Positions 59,192 through 64,000 of a DNA stretch of 64,000 bases are shown here, in pieces. Location: assembly GCF_050589605.1 (NCBI RefSeq), contig NZ_JBNGOO010000009.1; one strand, 5' to 3'. Numbering within the stretch: the first letter of the stretch is position 1; every line of letters starts with the position of its first letter. Origin of the DNA: Granulosicoccus sp947495035 (GTDB lineage Bacteria; Pseudomonadota; Gammaproteobacteria; Granulosicoccales; Granulosicoccaceae). The notes beneath the pieces were generated by a model. It ran no database searches. It saw nothing but the letters and a program-made list of their open reading frames with translations, and was not told where the DNA came from. Made by a program: the position numbers and the translations under genes.

Positions 59192-62100
59192 TTACGGCTG
59201 ATCGCCAGCGGCATCGACAGAGTCCTGTCGATGGACGCGTATCTCGACACGCCGGTTTTCACGTCGACCTGCTGCCGTGTCATTTGACGCGACTCGGCGG
59301 GTTTCGCCGTAAGCGTTCTGCGAAAATCGGCCGGCATTCAGACCCTGTCCGACAAAATGGCTCCTGACAGCGTCAGCTCGACGTTCGGCAAGCGCCTGAT
59401 TGGCAACCCAACTGCCGACATTGTCCGTATAAGCGGACAATGTCACCGCCAGCTCCGGCTGCTGCTGCAGGATAGTCAGCATGTCTTGCAGGCGCGTTCG
59501 GGTGGCTGCCGGAATTTGTGAAGAGGCTGTCTCGAAGTAGACGATTTCCGTCAACTCCGACAAAGCGACACAGCCTCTGGTATCAACGATCAACGATGTT
59601 GCCCGGTCCGCACAAGGATCCACAGTTGCCACCACCTCGTCACGTTCTGGCTCGACAGTTGCCAGCGTTGTCGACTCGACCGGAGCGTCGCGAAGCGTTG
59701 CTGCGGTATCGTGAGATTCCTCGTCACGATCAAAGCGATAGATGAGCGCCAGTTGGCCGTAGCGGATATCCTCTTCATAGGAAATGATTTCCGTACGCAG
59801 GCCCAATCCGCGTCTGAGGTTGTATTCAAGCCCCAGGCCGAATAGCAGGTGACCCGCATTGTCCTTTTCGTAGCGAATGCCGGGCGTCGCCCTGTTGCTC
59901 AGCCATCCATAACCGATACGCCAGAACCCGACCAGTCCATGACGTCTTGCACGATGTCGTCCTTCACCAATGTAAACCAGAGCACTGGCGCCCAGTTCCC
60001 GATAGTCGATACCGCCACTGGGTGAAAGATCCGATCGACCGAGGTGCGCTGCGTGCAACTCGAATGACCACCATTTGCTCATGTCCATTCCGAGCGTGAG
60101 CTGGGCACCCAACTGCCCTCTGTCGAGGGGGTCAACCCCGTCAATTTCGCTGGTATCCGGATTCAGCCAGCTTGACCCCACACCCAGACCGATGTAGAGC
60201 CCCCTGTGCCGCAAACGATCCTGCTGCGGTTCGAACGGTTGTATCGATTCGGCCTCGACACTGGCAGCACCCGGCTCCGGCAAAGAATCCGCCTGCCCCT
60301 GGGAGACAACTCCCAACGTCATGGCAGCCACGACCAGAGACGCTCGAACAAGCTTGCGTCGACGCCAGGCCAGGCCGATCGATGCAATACTCATCAGAAT
60401 CAGCAGTGTCGGATCCCAGCCTCTGGAAGCGCCTGTACCGATGGAACAGCCACTGCCACCCAGGCCTGTATGAATGATGCCCGTTGGCGCTGCACCACCC
60501 AGTTCGGGTTCGTCGACATCCGGAACTCCGTTGCCATCGACATCCGGCAACGAGATCGACCCAGGCCTGCCGGAACCGTCACCCAGCAGATTGGCGTAAC
60601 CGTCTCCGTCTGGGTCCGGATCACGGTGATCCACGATCCCGTCGTTATCCGCATCCCCCCCTTCGACAAAGGTGGCATCAGCCAGATCATCAATGCCGTC
60701 ATTATCGGCGTCACTGCCACCGGTAAGATCAACGTCGACAGAGTCGGGAATACCATCATTGTCAGCATCGGCAAGCAAATCCACCTTCCCGTCACCATTG
60801 GCATCCACACCACCGGCTTCCTGCAGATCGAAGATGCCATCGCCATCGGCATCCAGGTCCAGGTGATCAAAGCTGCCATCGGCATCCAGATCGTCAGCGG
60901 TAATGGGCAACGCGGCAATGCCATCATCCAGACCATCACCATTGGCATCCAGAAAGCCATCGACTCGCCCATCGCCATCGGCATCACTGGCAAAATCATC
61001 CGCCTCAGCCAGATCCGTCAGGCCATCATTGTCACTATCAACGTCCAGATAATCCACCACCTCATCTCCATCAAAATCATCGTTGGGCAATGGCATCAGG
61101 GCGACACCGTCATCCCATCCATCTGCGTTCTGATCGACAAAATCATCGACAACTCCGTCCCCATCAATGTCCAGAGCTCCCGCTTCGAAGGCATCGGTCA
61201 AGCCATCATTGTCACTGTCCAGATCACGATAGTTGGCTATGCCATCACCATCACTGTCCAGCGCGGTTTCATCGCTGTCCAATATGCCGTCGTTATCCGA
61301 ATCGATATCCAGAGCATCGACGACTCCGTCGCCATCCGTGTCCTCATGGCCTTCGATGTCATCCGGAATGCCATCACCATCTGCATCCATGTCGATTGCA
61401 TCGATGATCCCGTCACCATCGGTGTCATTGGTCCCTTCGTCGGAATCATCAACACCATCGTTGTCAGAGTCACTGTCAAGCGCATCGATGATGCCGTCAT
61501 TGTCGGTATCTACCGCGCCTTCCTGTATATCGGGAATCCCGTCATTATCTGAATCCGTATCGAGTGAATCGATAACGCCGTCATTGTCAGTGTCACTGAC
61601 ACCTTCCAGAGCATCGTCTATCCCGTCGTTATCGGAATCCGTATCAATGGCATCAACCAATCCATCACCATCCGAATCAGGGCGTACACCATTCTCGGAA
61701 GCGCCTTCCTGTTGGTCGCTGATGCCGTCGTTGTCCGAATCCGTATCACGTGAGTTCGGAATGCCGTCGCCGTCGCTGTCGATATTGGTTTCCAGCTGAT
61801 CACTGGTACCATCATTGTCAGAGTCCAGGTCCAGGTAATCCGGGCGCCCGTCGTTGTCGCTGTCGAGCGGTTCACTGGCGTCGACGCCGGACTCGGTCTC
61901 ATCAGGCAGACCGTCGTTGTCCGAATCCGTATCCAGATAATCCGGGATACCATCGGAATCGGAATCTACCGGTGTACTGCTACCGGCTTCCGTCGCATCC
62001 GGAATACCATCATTATCCGAGTCGAGATCCAGTCGATCGATCACGCCATCGCCGTCAGTGTCAGCATTGCCTTCCAGTTGATCCGGGATCCCATCACCAT

Positions 62101-64000
62101 CGGAATCCTCATCGCGGTAATCAGGCACGCCATCGTCGTCGGTATCCGTTTCGTTGTATGCCGTTGCCGACAGAGAATCCTCGAAGCCGTCCCCATCGAG
62201 ATCGGTCAATGAGTCCACCTGACCGTCGTTGTCCGAATCGGTAATGAAGGCTTCGGCAATGTCAAACAGACCATCGTTGTCACTGTCCAGATCCAATCGG
62301 TCAACCTGGCCATCGGCATCGGAATCCTGTTTGCTGGCCAGCAGATGATCACCATTGTCATGGAGTCCATCACCGTTGGCATCGATGAATTCGTCCTGTT
62401 CCCCATTGCCATCGGCATCGGGCAAACCGGATTCAACGGTGTCTGCCAGTCCATCATTATCACTGTCCAGATCCAGATAATCAGGCACACCATCTCCGTC
62501 GGAATCCCGCGGGAGATCGGCAATGCCGTCACCATCGAAGTCCATGATGCCACTGTCATTCGAGGTCTCGGCATCATCCATCAGACCGTTCGATCCAACA
62601 GCACCCGTCAACATGCTCCCTAGAGCGTCCAGCGCAACCAGAGTGCCGGATTCGGCCGCATCGGCAACCCCGTCATTGTCACTATCCAGGTCTCGATAAT
62701 CCGCCACGCCATCCTGATCCGTATCCACTGTCTTCTCGATCGAGTCCAGCAGGCCATCGTTGTCGGTATCCAGATCACGGAAGTCAAGCACGCCATCGCC
62801 ATCCGTATCCTCGTCGCCTTCAGCCGCATCAGGAATACCATCACCATCGCTGTCATCATCAAGATAATCGGCGATACCATCCTGGTCAGTGTCGACGCGA
62901 CCTTCCACCGTGTCGACGATGCCGTCATTGTCACTATCATCATCCAGATAGTCGCTGATGCCATCGCCATCGGAGTCCAGGCCGCTCTCCTCGCTATCAC
63001 TGACGCCATCATTGTCGGAGTCGGTATCCTGATAATCCGGTATGCCATCGCCATCGCTGTCAGCATTGCCTTCGACGGAGTCCGCAATGCCGTCACCATC
63101 GGAATCCGTGTCCTGAGCGTTGCCCAGCCCATCTGCATCAGCATCCACCAGCGACTCTTCAGCATCCGCGATGCCATCACCATCCGAGTCTGCGTCATGG
63201 TGATTGGCCAGACCATCGTTGTCAGTATCCTGTGGCTCGAGGGTGTCATCGACACCATTCCCATTGACATCGCTACCGCCAGTCTCGTCGACATCCAGTG
63301 CGTCGTCGATGCCGTCCGCATCACTGTCAATCCCGGTCAATTCAGGCGAGTTCAGATCTTCCTCGGCATCGGACAAACCATCGTTGTCTGAATCCTCATC
63401 CCGATAATCCGGTATGCCATCCTGATCCCTGTCCAGAGGATTCAACGGGTCAGGACCAATCTCGACAATATCGATGATGCCATCACCATCACTATCGACA
63501 TCGCGATAGTCCGGACGCCCATCATTGTCGGAATCCAGAGGCTGCCGATCATCATCGATACCATTTCCATCGACATCATCACCGCCAGTGGCATCCACAT
63601 CCAGCACATCGTCAATACCATCATTGTCACTGTCCACACCACTCAGGGTCGGACTGGTATTGTCTTCCGCATCATCGGTAATGCCGTCGTTGTCGGAATC
63701 GGTGTCCAGGTAATCCGGTGTTCCATCCCCGTCACTGTCACCCGTGCCTTCCAGCACATCGACGATGCCATCATTATCGCTGTCCACATCGCGGCTGTCC
63801 GACAGACCGTCATTGTCGCTGTCCGTGGGTTCGAACGCATCGTCGATGCCGTTACCGTCCACATCATCGCCACCGGTCTCATCCACATCCAGCGCATCAT
63901 CGATACCATCGGCATCGCTGTCGGTGCCCAGCAGGGTCGGACTGCTTGTGTCTTCCTCGGCATCCGTACGTCCGTCGTTGTCCGAGTCCGTGTCCTGGTA
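59192..64000 (-). CDS. Giant thrombospondin-type-3 repeat / OmpA fusion protein, 5' end outside window
   Basis: The frame is open from the right edge of the window to a stop at 59192, about 1,600 residues. From 64000 to about 60500 it is almost wholly Asp-rich units such as DSDNDGIPDYLDTDSDNDG, about ninety by length, which fit thrombospondin type-3 calcium-binding repeats. At 60350-60465 a Gly/Cys-hydrophobic-Arg segment resembles a C-terminal sorting signal. The frame then continues into an eight-strand-type barrel (GLYIGLGVGSSWL to GQLALIYRFDRD, about 59730-60215) and an OmpA C-terminal domain (IVYFETASSQIP, TLSAYTDNVGSWVANQALAERRADAVR; about 59220-59560) that should bind peptidoglycan. 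The likely role is a calcium-stabilised surface stalk. The N-terminus is unseen. Confidence 0.88.
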   Translation of the reverse strand, partial: YQDTDSDNDGRTDAEEDTSSPTLLGTDSDADGIDDALDVDETGGDDVDGNGIDDAFEPTDSDNDGLSDSRDVDSDNDGIVDVLEGTGDSDGDGTPDYLDTDSDNDGITDDAEDNTSPTLSGVDSDNDGIDDVLDVDATGGDDVDGNGIDDDRQPLDSDNDGRPDYRDVDSDGDGIIDIVEIGPDPLNPLDRDQDGIPDYRDEDSDNDGLSDAEEDLNSPELTGIDSDADGIDDALDVDETGGSDVNGNGVDDTLEPQDTDNDGLANHHDADSDGDGIADAEESLVDADADGLGNAQDTDSDGDGIADSVEGNADSDGDGIPDYQDTDSDNDGVSDSEESGLDSDGDGISDYLDDDSDNDGIVDTVEGRVDTDQDGIADYLDDDSDGDGIPDAAEGDEDTDGDGVLDFRDLDTDNDGLLDSIEKTVDTDQDGVADYRDLDSDNDGVADAAESGTLVALDALGSMLTGAVGSNGLMDDAETSNDSGIMDFDGDGIADLPRDSDGDGVPDYLDLDSDNDGLADTVESGLPDADGNGEQDEFIDANGDGLHDNGDHLLASKQDSDADGQVDRLDLDSDNDGLFDIAEAFITDSDNDGQVDSLTDLDGDGFEDSLSATAYNETDTDDDGVPDYRDEDSDGDGIPDQLEGNADTDGDGVIDRLDLDSDNDGIPDATEAGSSTPVDSDSDGIPDYLDTDSDNDGLPDETESGVDASEPLDSDNDGRPDYLDLDSDNDGTSDQLETNIDSDGDGIPNSRDTDSDNDGISDQQEGASENGVRPDSDGDGLVDAIDTDSDNDGIDDALEGVSDTDNDGVIDSLDTDSDNDGIPDIQEGAVDTDNDGIIDALDSDSDNDGVDDSDEGTNDTDGDGIIDAIDMDADGDGIPDDIEGHEDTDGDGVVDALDIDSDNDGILDSDETALDSDGDGIANYRDLDSDNDGLTDAFEAGALDIDGDGVVDDFVDQNADGWDDGVALMPLPNDDFDGDEVVDYLDVDSDNDGLTDLAEADDFASDADGDGRVDGFLDANGDGLDDGIAALPITADDLDADGSFDHLDLDADGDGIFDLQEAGGVDANGDGKVDLLADADNDGIPDSVDVDLTGGSDADNDGIDDLADATFVEGGDADNDGIVDHRDPDPDGDGYANLLGDGSGRPGSISLPDVDGNGVPDVDEPELGGAAPTGIIHTGLGGSGCSIGTGASRGWDPTLLILMSIASIGLAWRRRKLVRASLVVAAMTLGVVSQGQADSLPEPGAASVEAESIQPFEPQQDRLRHRGLYIGLGVGSSWLNPDTSEIDGVDPLDRGQLGAQLTLGMDMSKWWSFELHAAHLGRSDLSPSGGIDYRELGASALVYIGEGRHRARRHGLVGFWRIGYGWLSNRATPGIRYEKDNAGHLLFGLGLEYNLRRGLGLRTEIISYEEDIRYGQLALIYRFDRDEESHDTAATLRDAPVESTTLATVEPERDEVVATVDPCADRATSLIVDTRGCVALSELTEIVYFETASSQIPAATRTRLQDMLTILQQQPELAVTLSAYTDNVGSWVANQALAERRADAVRSHFVGQGLNAGRFSQNAYGETRRVASNDTAAGRRENRRVEIRVHRQDSVDAAGDQP
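60350..60465 (-). other. Internal CTERM-like segment and signal-peptide-like junction
   Basis: Within the giant protein the residues GGSGCSIGTGASRGWDP, a hydrophobic stretch TLLILMSIASIGLAW and RRRK form a tripartite C-terminal sorting-like signal of the MYXO/JDVT-CTERM kind. Immediately after RRRK comes LVRASLVVAAMTLGVVSQGQADS, which looks like a signal peptide. There is no stop or obvious new start between them, so two proteins normally separate appear joined in frame. Confidence 0.65.

Noticed and set aside
60206..61552. Long plus-strand frame opposite the giant repeat gene
   Set aside because: It is the antisense shadow of the Asp-rich repeats (Ile/Val/Ser-rich periodic sequence) and lacks start signals.

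Overview
The window looks like chromosome from a metabolically versatile, heterotrophic marine gammaproteobacterium. The reading rests on family content: a TRAP-fed taurine pathway ending in sulfoacetaldehyde acetyltransferase, a PL15 oligoalginate lyase with an Alg-type ABC importer, tetronate catabolism, a demethylating-type FAD/GcvT enzyme, and a Tus-like terminus protein. An alginate-exposed, kelp- or seaweed-associated lineage such as Granulosicoccaceae would fit, but the genus is a guess. No rRNA, tRNA, CRISPR array, prophage or intact insertion sequence was seen.

Layout. 1-2.8 kb: start of propionyl-CoA carboxylase beta (pccB), its divergent ScfR-type regulator, an MgtC-family protein and a cupin. 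2.75-11.8 kb: taurine unit; a TRAP transporter plus universal stress protein (minus strand) faces tauX-tauY-xsc-sulfate exporter (plus strand). 11.8-20.6 kb: a minus-strand block holding a Pot-type ABC importer, a HisD-like dehydrogenase, an APH-like kinase, a HutC regulator and a short-chain dehydrogenase; two near-identical palindromes mark it as one regulon. 20.75-24.3 kb: ltnD-otnK-otnC-otnI, the tetronate pathway to dihydroxyacetone phosphate. 24.4-29.3 kb: an OhrR/MarR-type regulator, an 855-residue FAD/GcvT oxidoreductase and a hybrid histidine kinase. 29.6-36.9 kb: alginate oligosaccharide operon (GntR, algS, algM1, algM2, algQ, PL15 lyase); its binding-protein gene appears to carry a large internal in-frame deletion. 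37.3-39.6 kb: a GGDEF-EAL protein. 40-43.4 kb: an unassigned operon of HemN-like radical SAM protein, alpha/beta hydrolase and ureohydrolase. 43.4-48.6 kb: Tus-like protein, VOC protein, SulP transporter and a DUF442-SQR fusion. 49.1-55.9 kb: TPP-riboswitch-controlled operon thiD-thiZXY-tenA-thiO-thiS-thiG-thiE, closed by a terminator. 56.1-59.2 kb: dapA, a LysE-type exporter and a binding protein with no signal peptide. 59.2-64 kb: the 3' part of a giant gene encoding more than a thousand residues of Asp-rich calcium-binding repeats, a C-terminal sorting-like segment and, in the same frame, an OmpA-type barrel and peptidoglycan-binding domain.

Together the genes describe a scavenger of algal and animal small molecules (taurine, tetronates, alginate oligomers, methylated amines and possibly other polyol sulfonates) with sulfur export and oxidation functions. 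Recurring non-coding themes are strong stem-loops directly after three transporter binding-protein genes and xsc, and several intergenic loci of short tandem repeats with 7-, 8- or 12-bp units.
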